Translations under genes and position numbers: made by a program
In this document: positions 48,301 through 62,054 of the stretch, in pieces
Layout: each line of letters opens with the position of its first letter
Position numbering within the stretch: the stretch's first letter is position 1
The notes under the pieces: model-generated
Database searches by the model: none
Seen by the model: the letters and a program-made list of their open reading frames with translations, nothing else
What the model was told of the DNA's origin: nothing
NCBI GenBank assembly: GCA_963281155.1
Contig: CAUJLY010000002.1
Location: 1,178,001-1,242,000 of the forward strand
Length of the DNA stretch: 64,000 nucleotides
Direction: 5' to 3'
From: Rhabditophanes sp. KR3021
Lineage: Eukaryota; Nematoda; Chromadorea; Rhabditida; Alloionematidae

Positions 48301-50405
48301 AGATTCTCAATAGACTGTCCTTTTAGTGAGACACCGTACCTATCTCTTACACCATCTCCGATTGAATTTGACGACATGTTAAGTGAAATGATTTGCCTCA
48401 GATTACCAATACTAAAGGGTAATTTATCCAATTCATTCCCCGCCACATTCAAGTGCAACAATTTCTCCGGCAACTCCGGAATATCGTCAATCTTATTAGA
48501 GTGCATTTCCAAATGCTGCAACAAGGGCACATTCTTAAACACATACCTATCAATATGCCCAATCCTATTCCTCGACAACGTCAATTGTTGTATCGCAAAG
48601 AAGGAAGCAAAGTCTTGATTACTTAATAAACTAAGTAAATTGCCTGACATGTCCAAGATAGCTAGATGTTTCAGACTAAGGCAGCCTTCTGTGCCCAGGG
48701 AAGGGTCTGTTAATGCATTATGACTCACATTAAGTATCTAAAAAGAGATGAGATGATACATTTAAATGGTGACCGGTATAATTAGACAGTTGTTGCTTAT
48801 TGCTTTTTGTAATGGCACACCATCATAATTATCATAATTAGTTGGAGGCACATATATTTTGCCTTAAACGGCTGTTGTGACCTGTTGGTGAGAAAGTTTA
48901 AAGTCGTGCTGTGAACTTTTATCACTGCCAACTATTCATTATTCTCATTAACAGGTGTCACAATACCTTTTGCTTTTGAAAGAAATTTACCTGCAGTCTA
49001 TCGGTCAAACACAGCTCTTGACTAGCCAATGACGATATGCCTGATTGAGTGAGGGAAAATTTTTCCAATTGACTGGCTGGCTTGAGAAAAGCCGAGGGAA
49101 GTGATATGTCGTTTGAAGTAGAGCCGACCTTATCCAAATATAGATTTCGTAATGAATTCAGACCTATCAACAAATGTGGCATCAAAGTGGTTTTATCCTC
49201 AGACAAAAGTGAACATCCCGTTATCCTGAGATCCCTCAACTTGATCAAAGATTCCAATGGGCCTTTCCTAGCACCTCTCAAATATTGACTGCTATAAACT
49301 GGATTCCTACCTTCTTCATTTCCATTATTCACCTGTATATAATCTTTATTGCAATTTATAGTCAATGACTTGGTGACATTCGCTGGTAGAGTATCAATAT
49401 ACTCATCCCTAATCATCTCCCACTTGCATGTTATGGTAAGACGTTCGTTTTCCATGGCATCTGGTATGCAAATACATCTGAATACAATAAATAAATACAA
49501 ATTGCATAATTGAGTTTTGTTTATGGTTTATGAGGTTAGGAAATGGTGCTGTTAAGATGAATGCATGCTTTTTGAAAGTTGCATCATCACCTAGTGGGGG
49601 TTGTAAAGGGTAACGGTTATGGCATGTTATCGTGCTTTAAATGATCTGGTCTGACACAACACAATACATTTACTTCTATGACTTTTGTTAAGAGTGTGAT
49701 CTAGAGAAGTGCTAATGGACTTCCCAAATCAAACACACATACAAATAAATATATTACAAAACATTTGCATTGTTTCGTTTAAAAAGACACATCAATTAGG
49801 GTCTAGGTGAAAATACCGCAAAAGTCAATTTACCGTAACAATTTCAATTACCTTTCCCGATTTAACAACATGACTACTTAAAAGTATACACAAAACAACT
49901 AATTTACAACGGAATTTGTCCTCACTTATTCTAATAACTTTAAACATATTCTAAAGTTAATGAGTATAGTGTAACAAATTACCCGCACCAATGGCTCAAT
50001 TTTGTCCTATATATTTTATTTATACATATTATTTATTAATGTATGCCAATTATGCCTTTGGTTGAGAAGTTACAAAAATATTTGTAAGGGATAGATAATT
50101 ATGTGTGTGGATACGTTTAATATAAGAGATATGTACTAAATATAAATTTTAATATTCGGTCTGTGTCAAAAGAGGGAGACTAGTTGATTGTCGTCTTTCC
50201 AGCCATATGCTTTTGAATAATTGCCGGAAGCTTTTATATATCTTTTAAATTTAGGTTTGAACTTTAAAACTTACCGTTGTGGACAATTATACCGATACTC
50301 ATGTATTGAAGCTACTGCACTATAAGAAGATGTTGTTCCCAATAAAATATAAATGAATAATACTAATAATGTCTGTTTGATGAATAAAATTTTTGATAAA
50401 ATCAT
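45312..50405 (-). CDS. Toll-like: Toll-family receptor (multi-cysteine-cluster type)
   Basis: Four exons (50405-50275, 49477-48991, 48737-48162, 48029-45312) with introns of 797, 253 and 132 bp total 1304 codons, 1303 residues. Exon 1 gives a signal peptide (IYILLGTTSSYS region) and an N-terminal cysteine motif (CPQRCICIP). About 20 leucine-rich repeats follow, then a cysteine-rich flank (near 696-766), a second N-terminal cap (CDYGNCDCHSKCPDGCQC), further repeats and a second C-terminal cap (about 955-1030). A membrane span (LLVVVLVILGAGITISVCC) lies near 1044-1071 and a TIR domain at about 1120-1261. TIR box 1 is FDIFVSYAKND; box 2 is degenerate (RDGPRF, without the usual PG); box 3 keeps FW. 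Two cap pairs mark the Tollo/18-wheeler/TOL-1 type, acting in morphogenesis or immunity. The tail after TIR is short (about 40 residues). Confidence 0.92.
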
Positions 50406-53400
50406 TTTGCTTATTTATGTATAATAGAGATTCTCCTCAAACCCGTGGAGTTGTTTATTAGATTTTGTTTTTAAAAAGAGCAAGTTGTTGAAGTAGAATT
50501 TTTAAACTTTAATTAAGCATAAATATTTTGAATTCTGAAATATAGGTAATAAATATTAATATGTTTTTAAATTAATAAGAAAGCACGCAATTTAACGGAA
50601 AAATACTTTAATGATATAAACAAAGCCAAGACTGAAGTTGCACACGCCTCATTTAGTACAACCCAATATTTTGACAAACCAATTATCATTATCGAGAACA
50701 ACTGTTTGATTCTTTCTTTAAATGGTTTTGATGTAGGGTTGTTTATTATCAGGAATGATAACTTTGTCAATTTAGTAAATGATTGTCTGTCAAATTTAAT
50801 TATCAGGTAGTAAAGACACCCCGAAAAGTACCTTTATCTGGTCAGAGTTCTCACGCGATTTAAAGGGTCGTTGTTTTGAGGTGTAAATGCTATGTACAAG
50901 ACGAGTATGACCACAGCTTGGAACGGTTACAATTTGATAAATTAATCATCTTAAGCTTGTAAAGAAGTAGTCAAACGAAATTAGTAATAGATAATAGCAT
51001 GTACATAAATAGAAATCAAAGGAATTTTGTGTTTGTATTTATTTTGGAGTGAAAGCGGTACCGGTCATACTTTCTAAGAGTGAGAGAATATTTTGGAAAC
51101 AATGGTGCTTAGTAGTATTCAAATGGTAATTAATGGGATTTGCTTGATTTAGAGTATTATAGTAATAAATATTTCCGCAAAAGAGATAGCTAAATAAGAA
51201 GACAATGAATGGTGTAAGATAGTTGTTGTGTCTTTGAAGAAAGTGGCGCTTTGAAGGAACAAAAAGATAATTCCTATCTAGTTGATATGCCTTGTTCACA
51301 TTACATTGGTTCGAAAGGACATTGTGATAGTAGTGTTCTCTAGGGAGGATTGATATGGTCCTCATAAATAGATACTTTGTCCAAATACCAACTCAGCTAT
51401 TCAACTGCTCAACATAAAATGTGTATACAAAAATATGGTTATCATTAAATAAATATTAAAAGTCTTGGACTGGCATCACATTAAAAATATGTTGTGCAGC
51501 ACAAGATTGCATCAAAAAGGCAAACCACCCCTACAAACATATGAATGGCCACACCAACTTTATATATTTAGTTTAAATGTGTGCAGTACATTTTGACATA
51601 ATTTAACAAATGATGATCTGCGAGAAGACTATTACGCCAAAGTTCAAATTAATCTTGACCAGCAGTGATTTTAGTGGCAGGCTTAGTTACAACTGTGAGA
51701 ATACTAAATCAAAGACAATTCATCAATCTTGGTTCCTTTAAATAAAAGAGTGATGAAGGGAATATATTTTGTTATATAGCAGGCCAAAAACAATATGATG
51801 TAGTTGTTTTGTTTGGTATATGAATATAAGGTAAGTAAGCACTTGGTATTGAAATACCGATATAAAGATCAAGCGAGATGAGTCAAAGTTTGGCGAAATG
51901 TTTGTCTTAAAATTTTGATGGCTCATGAATATAAATGATCGAGATAGTTGAAGTGACTTGTTTACAGTTTAGCTATAAATCGTCTGTTAAGGTAAAATGA
52001 TTGATAAAGTGTGTATGATTATTAGACTCCATTTGGAGTGATTAATATATCTCATTTTGAGTGTGTCACTCTTCTTTTAATATTATAAAGGTCCATTAAA
52101 TAGAGTATAAGAGATGACCCCTCTTACGTTGAGGTGAAATTGGCATTGTTTGTTGATGATATTAAAATGAATAATAAAGAAGAAGGTTGGAGAGAGATTA
52201 AAAATTGGGATCGTTGAATTATAAAGTGAAGTGAGGATAAATTTGGTATTATTACTAGAGACAAGACAAATATGCATAATCTCAGAAAAGAGATACATTT
52301 AAAGATGCTGTATATTGTATATAGGAGGTGATTATTATGTCCTTGGCGATGATCTAAGCAACTTGCATGATTATACCCCATAAACTTTTCCTCCTAAATC
52401 TGAATAAAATCATCGGACCGTCCTAAGATTAACAATGAGCACATGTGTGTGTCACTAAGTAGGAGAAATTCAAATAATTGACGCAATTTAGAAAGTATTT
52501 AGGATTGTTTGTTTTCAAGATTAAAATGAAACTTGATATGGTCAGTCAAAACAAGGTGTATGTTTGTAGGTTCCTTTTATTATCAGGCAAAAACAAATAA
52601 ACAGCAAAAAAGAACTGATATAAAAGTGGTTGGCTTATACCACTTTTATTAATAGGCTTTAAACAAACTAAAAAAGATATATACATATGTATGAAGTGTT
52701 GTTAATAATAAAGATAATAAATATGTATATCTCTAGCACACAAATTAATTTAAAGTTTATTATTAGTGGTGAGATTAGATTGGACTGTAGTGTCAAGTAG
52801 AGAACAATTAAAAATTTAAAAATATAAAAGACATAAACAGCCCAAGGAAGTGCTAAATAGTGGTAAATTCAAGGGAACAAAATAAAGAGGATCTTAAAAG
52901 CTGATAAAGGCATAGAATCTCTTGAAGATTGCTAGGAGCAGATGTGATAGTCTGTTTTGAAGAAGAACACACAAAAACAATATGTCTCAGAAGGGCGCAC
53001 TTAAACTCAGATATCCACTAAATCAGTTTAAGCAGAGTAAATTAATAAAAAGCTTTGGATAATATATTATATCTACTATCTCCACACACATCACTTAACT
53101 TGAATATCTGCCATTTTAACTAGATATTTTTTATAAAACAGGAAATCAACAAAATACAGCAAAGCTCTCAAAAATAATAAACCAACAAAGAATTGGGATA
53201 TAATTCAATAAAAAAGAACATCAAATGGATTATGGCATAGGAAGGGTTTTGGTAGTGTCAAAAAAGAAAAGATTGTTGTCAACTTAATTATTTCTAGTTA
53301 TATAAAGACACTTTTGGGTGAACTTTTTTTCCGCAAGTTAACATATGTTATAAATTATTGATATTTAAATAGGTTGTAATATTTATGATATGAATGAGTT

Positions 53401-56400
53401 ATTTTGGTGATAGAGAAATATATCTCAAAAAGTTTAATAGCTTTCTTTTTCGTGAGTTTATGTAATTATTTCACCAGATACTTAACCAATCTTTTTAGCC
53501 ATTTAAAAACGGAAATTAAGTTAAGAGAAAAAATGAATTTTTGGCACAAAGACGACCGCCATTATCTTTTTCTTTCTATTTTATTGCTATAACTAGGAAG
53601 AGTAAATGATTGCGGAAGGAGTGACTGTTTTTTGTACCTTCATTTAGATGTAATTACTTAGAAGAGATAATTGCAATAAAATATGTGGTTCAACAAACGA
53701 GTTTATTTATTTAAACTAAAATTTAAGGACAAGTTGATGACCGAAAAGGTAAATGTATCAAAATCAAACTTGAAAGTGTCATGACAATGATGAATTTACC
53801 TTTGAAGCGAGTTGTCTCGCTCAAGAAAAAAGCCGACACAATGGTGTGCCACAAAGTAAACAACTATAAAATTGGATTAGTAATGAAGTTGTTCCAAAAA
53901 AAGATAAAGCCGAACGTAAAAGTGTCTTTTTATAATAGATAAATTTTTTGTTAGTTAATGGGTGTTTGTTAATGGTTCTACCTAAATACATATGGACCAA
54001 AAAGATACAAAAAAGGGTTATATAGTTATAGTTGTAATGTGACAATGGTCAAGATTATTAAAAAACAAACAAATGCAATCCTATTATAAACAATTGTCCT
54101 ACAGTAAGCTAAACATTTCCAAGTTAATGATGATCTTCTTAATACATCTGTGCCTTTAAGACTACTTCATCAAATTTACATCATCATCATTGAAAAGGAC
54201 TTTTGTATTTAAATAAAGAGAACAATGAGAAGCATCTTTTTTTGAATAGCTCATGAATATGGATAGAGAGTGACGGTAAATGTTGAGATGTTCACATTAT
54301 GATGTGTCGAACCTTTCCCTAAAAGAATACTTAATGAGATAAGCAAAGTTAACATAAAAAATGAGATTGGTACTTCAAGATTTGACTTCCCTATAATAAG
54401 GCATTGTTTTGGGGGACCCTTAAACATGAAGATTAGAATGAAGTGGAGTTGTTTTTGAGTAGAGGAATACCAAAAAAGCGTCGTCAATGGTATGATTAAA
54501 ACAAGTTGAGGCAATGATCTCTTCAAAAACTCAACAGCTTGCTAAGTCATGAGAATGTAGTTATTCTAATTAGGTGGATTTAAATATAAATAATGCAGAT
54601 ATGTCTTTATAAATAAATGTAGATACAACTAAGTCAACGCTTTTAATATAATAAATTGAACTCCTTTAATATGCCTAAAAAGCTGTAATTTATTGGTTAA
54701 AAAATAAATTAGTTGGCAGGTATTTGTCTTTATGATCCACAAAAAAGCCAAATTAAAGCATTTGATTTTGAAGGTTACTAACAGATGGTGAATTCCCACA
54801 GAGTCAGTACATTTGTCATGCAGAGGTACCGAAGGCTCGTCTTTTTTTATAAATTGGTTGTGGGCAAGAAGTGATTAATGATAACAAAGATTGATTTTTT
54901 GCAGAGTGAATTAGAATATAAATATTCAGGGTAAAATCTAAATTGAGTTATTAAACAGAGATTTTATATGATAGGGAATGTAAAACTAGTTGGACTTTTT
55001 GTTGTCATAGGAAGTTTATTGTTTATAAAAATGTGCGTAAATGTACGATGGTGGTGAAATTATAAATAAATAATATTTAAAAGACTCGTCAAATGTGTCA
55101 CCTCTAGTTACACCAATATTATCATATTTATTTTGAAACAAAGACATATCCTCGGCTATGAAGGGCTATGTTTAGACATATCCAAAAAGAATGCTGAGAG
55201 TTTCTTTTGTTTCAAATTAAATTCAAAAATTACATATTGATAAAATTTAAAATTACATATTAATAAAATCAAAAGGGTAGACTTGTTGTGACACAAACAA
55301 ATTAATATAAATATTTTTGTAAGTGGGTTAATATCAAATGAATTGTTGCCGCCATTATGATGTAACCTTTCTGTAGTGGTTAGTTCAAAATTAATTAAAT
55401 TTTTAATAAATTTATAAACTATCGGACAGAAGGCAAATAAATAATGATGTTATGAAAAGTAGTTTGTTATCTAATTAAAAGTAGTTTCAAATTTGATATT
55501 AAATTAGAGCTTATCACTTTCCCACTATTAAAGGGAAAACCTCTTTTGTGTTGAAGTGAGAAAGGATCAAAGGCAACACCACTACTTACGCCTCACTCCA
55601 TTCTGAAAGAAAGATAAGCGGATTAACAAGGATATAAATGTGGTCTTCACACTAAATATTTAGTACATACAAATGACTGGTGTTGTTGTTATTTATGTTC
55701 ACACAACCTTTTCCTCAATATATTAATCACAACAATAATCATACAAAAAGGTTTGATCTTTTGTCCAAATAAAAATGTAATAATAAATAATTATATGGTA
55801 CGAGGGTTGTTGTGAATTTGAATAAATTAAAATTTTTGTCTGGATAAAATATTCATTCAATAAGTGTAATACGTATCCATACAATCAAAAATGCATGTAG
55901 CGGCAACCTTAATTAAAACTAGTTTTACATCCTAGGAATTATTAATTTTATATATAAAAGAAAAGGGTGGTGTGAAAGTGACTGCGGTCACAAGTAAGCT
56001 TAATAGTAGGACATAATTAAAATGGTGAGGTTTTGGTAATGGAATTATTATTATAATATCTAATTAGAGTAAAATCTTATAGTGAAGTGTAGAATTATTT
56101 GAAGTTGCGTAATTAAAGGAAACTAACCGAACACAGTTCATCAAGGGATAATGGCACTTTAAAATAGTTAAATGTAACTAGTTACCTTGTTTGGGTGGTT
56201 TAGAAAGGAATGGGTGAAAGGATTATTCTTTTTGATGTTGAGTGGACCTGGAAAATTAGATGAGATTAAAGGGTTATTATAGGTTATGATGAGTGGTTTG
56301 GTGAATACAATTAAAGAAGTGTTTAGTTTGATTTCATTTTTTAGTCAATTAATAAAAATAGGAGAGTAGCTGGGTTAGGTATGAATTGTGTTTCAATATT

Positions 56401-58349
56401 TGATACAATATATGATATTTGTAATGATGCAAAAGGTATAGAATGTTGTTTAGTATACCAAAGTGAAAGACAAAATCAGTAATTAATAATATATAGTGTG
56501 TTAATAAAAAGCAGTTGATGAATGATATATTGTATTGAAATTAACTTTGCGCACTCATGAAATTGATAGTTTTCAGTTATAAAGGGTGAACTGATTATGA
56601 TGATAGACAAGATACATATGGTAAATATTTGATAATATTTTGTTGAAAATAAAAACTATTTGGCGATATTTCAAATTATTCGAAATGTTTTTAAAATGTT
56701 TCTTTAAATATTCGGAAGTAAATCAAAGAAAATGATTGAGATGATGTCCCTGGAGTTATTAGTACTATTAATTTGGCAAAGTAGGGGAAGTACAGAAGGA
56801 AATAACATATTAGTAATATATGAAAAAGATATGGATTTTAGTTATTAGCTAAAATGGAGTGATATATTGGAATATAGCGGAAAATGAAAAGATGGTGGTC
56901 ATTAAAAATTTGTTATTAAAGAAACCAGGTGTTCGAGATGAGGATTAGATAAACGACAAAGGGACTTAATCTGGCCATTTCCGCCCCATTTGCCCGAGAA
57001 TTGACCTATTGTTAAGAAAGGGATATAAGATGTATTCACTTTCGAAACAATACGATTTAAGTGTGACTTTGGCAGTAGATCAAGTATAGATAAGGAAATT
57101 TAGTTGGTTAATTCTTGAGATAATGACATCTAAAACATTCTCTTAACTTGAAGACAGGTGGTTAATCAGTTATAATGATAAATTTACTGAATGATGACTA
57201 AAACACGGTGTGTCATTATGAAGGCAGTTGAAAGAGTTGTTATGACCTTTGGGTTGATTAAAAATATGTAATAAATACATAAAAAGAAGGGTATTAGAAG
57301 GTATTAGAAGAGGTTGTTCCCGTTTAATTCAACCAAAAAATTACTTTACCAGTAGGGGAGCTGAATTAACGTATTGTGATTTATTTTTTGAATGTATAAT
57401 TTAAATAATAGCTCATGACAAAGGCTAATGACTGTTTGTTTAGTGAGGTCTCATGAATAAGAAATTGAAAGTAAATAACCTTAAAAAGGAAGTTCATTGT
57501 TTACATGATTAATAAAGGTCAAAAAAATGGTGGTCTTATTTATTTGCCAAAAAGTTCACACCACTAAATACAATTCAACAGATTGGCGATGGCTGTTGAA
57601 TTTGTCGAGAAGGAAGGTAATAAATAATTAGATTAAAGCAATCAGCGCGAAGTAAAATGTTTAATCTTAAGGCTAATAAAAAGTGCCAATTAATGTTATA
57701 AAAGAGGGCCATTTACTATTACCAAAGAGGTGCCGTGCCTTAATCAATTAAACTAAAAATGAACTTTATTACAACAATAAAAAGATAAGAAGACGTACCA
57801 TCATCGGCATATTTGCAATTAAACTTTTTTGTCCAAAATTCAACTTAAAATTTAAACGACATTTAAAAGGAAATTGATGGAGGGGTTGATTGTGTTGTAT
57901 ATATTTTTAAGTCAACAATAAATATACATATCATTGACAAAGAAAAAAGAGTTGTCCTCTAAATGAATAACTTATTATATTCAAAGAAGCCATTTGGTTT
58001 ATTTATTTTAAAAATAAATTAATGATTCTCTCGTATCTTTTCAAACAAAGAAACCCATAAGGCTTTAGTATGTAGGCTAGGCCATTCATTATTGTACATA
58101 TTCTTTGGTCTTCTCCCCATAATCATTTCCTTCTTTTGCAAAATAATATTTAAAGTTATTTATTGGACATTATTATAATTCTGGAGCATGGTTTAAATTT
58201 TTTATGGCCTCTTTTACTCAATATTAAAGGGCAAGCTGGGCGAGTCTCCAAAAGACTTTTTGCTTAAACATTTCAATGCAAGACATTTTGCCTAAAATTT
58301 GTTTGTCAAGCGACATAACCTTACTTACACGTGGGTGATATTTTTTAAG
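50406..58349. other. 7.9 kb gene-free stretch
   Basis: Very AT-rich. Open frames are short and lack coding composition. I see no RNA gene, terminal repeats or transposase. It separates the Toll start from SUCLA2 and is the longest empty interval in the window, a candidate for distal Toll regulatory sequence. Confidence 0.5.
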
Positions 58350-59700
58350 ATGAATAAGTTTCAAAGTGGATTTAAATTACTCCAACATGGAGTTAAGGTA
58401 AGTTTTTTGTTTTTGTTATTGTATTTATGGCCTTTAGCTGGGAAAGCAAAGTACTCGTAGATTGATGCTGCATGAACACCATGCGATGAAATTACTCCAA
58501 GATAACAATATTAATGTTCCCGAATTTGGAGTAGCACATACTGGACAAGAAGCGTTCGATTTAACCAAGAAGTTTGGTACCAACGATGCTGTAATCAAAG
58601 CACAAGTTTTGACTGGTGGCAGAGGAAAGGGGAAGTTTGACTCTGGTCTACAAGGTGGAGTTCACATCATCTACTCTCCTGAAGAAGCTAGAGAGAAAGC
58701 TTCCAAAATGATTGGCTTTACCTTGACAACTAAGCAAACTGGAAATACTGGAAAGTCTTGCGGTGCAGTTATGGTTGCCAAAAGAATGTATACTAGACGT
58801 GAGTATTACTTCTCAATTACCCTCGATAGAGTTACCAATGGACCCGTCTTGATTGGTTCATCAAAAGGAGGAGTAAATATAGAAGAAGTAGCTGAAAGCG
58901 ACCCGGATGCGATTGTTACGTTACCAATAAACATTAAAGCAGGAATCAACAAGACCGAGTTGACTGATTTTATTGAAAAGATGGGATTCAAGGCTAATTG
59001 CAAGGATCAAGCCTACAAATTGGTTGAAAATTTGTATAATGTTTTCTGCAAGAGCGATGCCACTCTTCTCGAGATCAACCCCATGGCTGAAGATGTTGAT
59101 GGAAATGTGTTGTGCATGGATTGCAAATTCGTCCTCGATGAAAATACTGAATTCAGGCACAAAGATTTGTTCGCCTTGAAAGACGACACTCAAGTTGATG
59201 AGTTGGAACTTCGTGCGTCAAAGTCAAATCTAAATTACATTAGATTAGATGGAAATATCGGATGTCTGGTGAATGGAGCAGGTTTGGCTATGGCCACAAT
59301 GGATATTATCAAACTCCACGGCGGAGATCCTGCTAACTTCCTCGATGTCGGCGGTGGTGCCACAGTCGAACAAGTCACTGAAGCTTTCAAGATCATCACA
59401 GCTGACAAAACAAAAGTTAATGCTATTTTGGTCAATATCTTCGGAGGAATCATGAGATGTGATATCATTGCCCAAGGAATTATCCAAGCTGCCAAGGAAC
59501 TTAATCTCAAGCTTCCAATTGTGGTCAGGCTTCAAGGAACTCGTGTCACTGATGCCAAGACTTTAATCGCTAACTCAGGTTTGAAAATTTTGGCTTGTGA
59601 CAATTTGGATGATGCAGCAAAGATGATTGTCAAGCTTTCTGATATTGTTTCTATTGCCAAGGATGCTTCATTGGATGTTTCTTTTGAATTGCATATTTAA
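58350..59700 (+). CDS. SUCLA2: Succinyl-CoA ligase beta subunit, ADP-forming, mitochondrial
   Basis: Two exons (58350-58397, 58438-59700) with a 40 bp intron encode 436 residues. Exon 1 ([16 protein letters not shown]) is basic and amphipathic, as expected for a mitochondrial targeting sequence. The body shows an ATP-grasp domain ([57 protein letters not shown]) and the C-terminal ligase domain ([45 protein letters not shown]). Paired with the alpha subunit, it converts succinyl-CoA and ADP to succinate and ATP in the TCA cycle. The TLEINP and MRCD motifs are intact. Length is slightly under human (463), mostly in the leader. Assigned to the ADP-forming paralogue by overall similarity rather than a single residue. 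Confidence 0.95.
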
Positions 59701-60349
59701 TTGTGTGTGGTAAAGAACAGAAAATTGACTCAACGTTTCTGAATAAATGAATTTTAATTATCTGTTTGTATGCTGTTTCTTTATAACTTTTTTGTATGTT
59801 CTCAAATGAGACAATTTAAACTTTGTTGTATACACAATATCTTAAACGTAAATAAACTTCGTAGTCTGATAATGATCGGTATCAGCAAAAAATGTAAAAA
59901 CGGGCATAATTGCGGGTGATGACAATTATTCAATCATATTAAAGTGTTATAATAATTATTTTTAACCGATTTAATAAATTTATTAATGTTAAAATAATTT
60001 ATACTTATAATTTCAATTAAATTAGTTGGGGATATTATTAAATACTTGTTCTCTCTAACATTTTTGTTAGTTGGGTATAATGTTTTATGATTATTTACTG
60101 TTGTTTGCGAGATAATAACCAAAAATGGAAACAAAAAGCTACATTTTTTGCTGGGAACATGTCTTAACAATCTTAACTTGGTGTTTAACATTTATTCGAG
60201 CATCTACTAATTTTTAATTAAAAACTTCAAATTATCACCCTTTCCAAACAAATTTATTTATTTGCATAACAGAAAACTTCCGTCTTCATTTGTTGTGATT
60301 AAATAAAATAACATGACAAAGTAAACATAAAGGGTATAAATTTATTTGT
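59701..60349. other. Convergent 3' spacer
   Basis: AT-rich gap between the tail-to-tail SUCLA2 and AP-2 genes, with an aataaa-type signal shortly after the SUCLA2 stop (near 59742). No coding sequence seen. Confidence 0.6.
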
Positions 60350-62054
60350 TTATTCAGGCCTTGATTGAAGATTACCGAAATTCGAAGGCATGGCATTTCC
60401 TCCCATTTGCGGAGGATAATAATTGGTAGTATGTGAATTATTTGGAAATGAATGCTGCATCGAGGGACATTGAATTTCAAGTTGTTTTAAAGCATCTGAA
60501 AAAACGGTATGAGCAGCATTGAGCGACGCACAAATAGCTAAACTTCCAAAACCATGGGTCACCATTGCAAAATGAGACAACGGTTTTTGGATATGCGATT
60601 CGAGTATAATAGGAGGATTGTTGCAGCCCAATGGTGATCTATCACTATTCAACAACTTTACAAGCATACTTATACCTTGCCTAGTATTTTCTAAAATCAA
60701 CCTGAACCTTTCACCATCCCCAATATTATGCAGTTCCTTACCCACAATTTCAATACCCAATGCCTTAGCTGGAAATTCTCTATCACAAACAGTATTAAAA
60801 TCTCTAGCCATATGAACAGCTTCCTCTTCGACTAAGGAAGTAAAGGCGGTGACGGTGGCTGCTTTTCTTCTGCCAGCTGGTAAAGTCAAATTTATTTTTC
60901 TCAGAGATTCTCTTAGATTTTTACCGCCGTCTTTGCTCTTTGCTTTTCTTAGGATTCCACCTAGTAGAGATGCGTTCAGACATTCTGGCGGACTTATTCT
61001 TCTCTGAACTTCCGCGATAGTTACTCTATACTTAGTAGTTGAGCTTAAGAGAGAAGTTCTTCCTGGAATGCAAACATTCAATATAAACGTACCCCAGTCG
61101 GAGGATTATTGTAAACAATTAATTAAAAAATGTGTGATTCAATTCCAATTTAAGATGACATACATCAGTGTTTCTCAAAAGGGTTTTAAAAAAGAGTTAT
61201 TACAAAGATAAAAACTATACTTATGTTCGATTATAGGAAAATTTGATAGGCCGGTCGTGAAACTCAAAGAGGGATAACTTTAAACAAGAAACATGCTACT
61301 TATTTCTTGTTGGATGTATCTTTTGATGATACACCATTGACTCAAACAAATTCATACTAAACTATCTTCAGATGTTATTTCCTTTTAAGTTTTAATAAAT
61401 TTAACATTTTTAAATACCTGGAACGGTGCAAAAAATTTCATACGGCGACAACATTGAGTTATTAAGCGAATGTCTCGGCATGTAAGAATTCATCTCATTC
61501 TTCATCTCATTCTTATTCAAATCAGAAGGAGATGAAGTCGAACTGGAATCAGAAAGTACCCCCGAATCACTTGACTTTTCGAAGGCATTATTTTGAGGTA
61601 TTAAATTATCTATTAAAGGACAACATTCCTGGTTTAATGAAGGAATTCGGTTGAAAGCAGTAGGATAACCTTGTGGCAAGACAGTGAGTAAATTAGAGTT
61701 GTAGTTACTGTAATTGTTTTGTTCTGGATGGGATTGGGAGTAGTAGCCTGTCATGTGTTGAAAATAATTTGACATGCTGCGGTACTCGGTGTTGTTGACA
61801 AGCATGTAGTTTTGGAAGTCGTTTGAAGGGTTGTTGTTTTGAGGAAAGGTGGTAGTGTTTGGAAAATGATCTGTTGAATGAGGAATATTTGTAGCGGAGT
61901 CTTGAGAGTCTTCTGATTCTGAATCGGTTTTGTCTGTATGAGTTGAGCAAAGTCTTTTGGAGTGTGATTGGGGTAGGTGTGAATTTGGTCGTTTAACTCC
62001 GAAAATGAGTGTGGGTGTTTTGATCGAGGCAAGGTGTGAAAGAATTGTAGGCAT
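60350..62054 (-). CDS. TFAP2: Transcription factor AP-2
   Basis: Two exons (62054-61418 and 61062-60350, 355 bp intron) give 450 codons, 449 residues. The second exon holds the AP-2 DNA-binding and helix-span-helix dimerisation domain, preceded by the diagnostic FCTVPGRTSLLSSTTKYRVT. Within it are EVQRRISPPECLNASLLGGI, LRKAKSKDGGK, INLPAGRRKAA-like residues (INLTLPAGRRKAATVT) and LVEEEAVHMARDF. AP-2 factors bind GCC(N3)GGC-type sites and act in ectoderm and appendage development. The first exon is Asn/Ser-rich, matching the activation region. The start is uncertain: an upstream exon (near 62216-62153) splices into a frame that begins MTSTNQPF and then stops, so that frame does not connect to the AP-2 body. 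ATG 62054 is used here. Confidence 0.9.
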
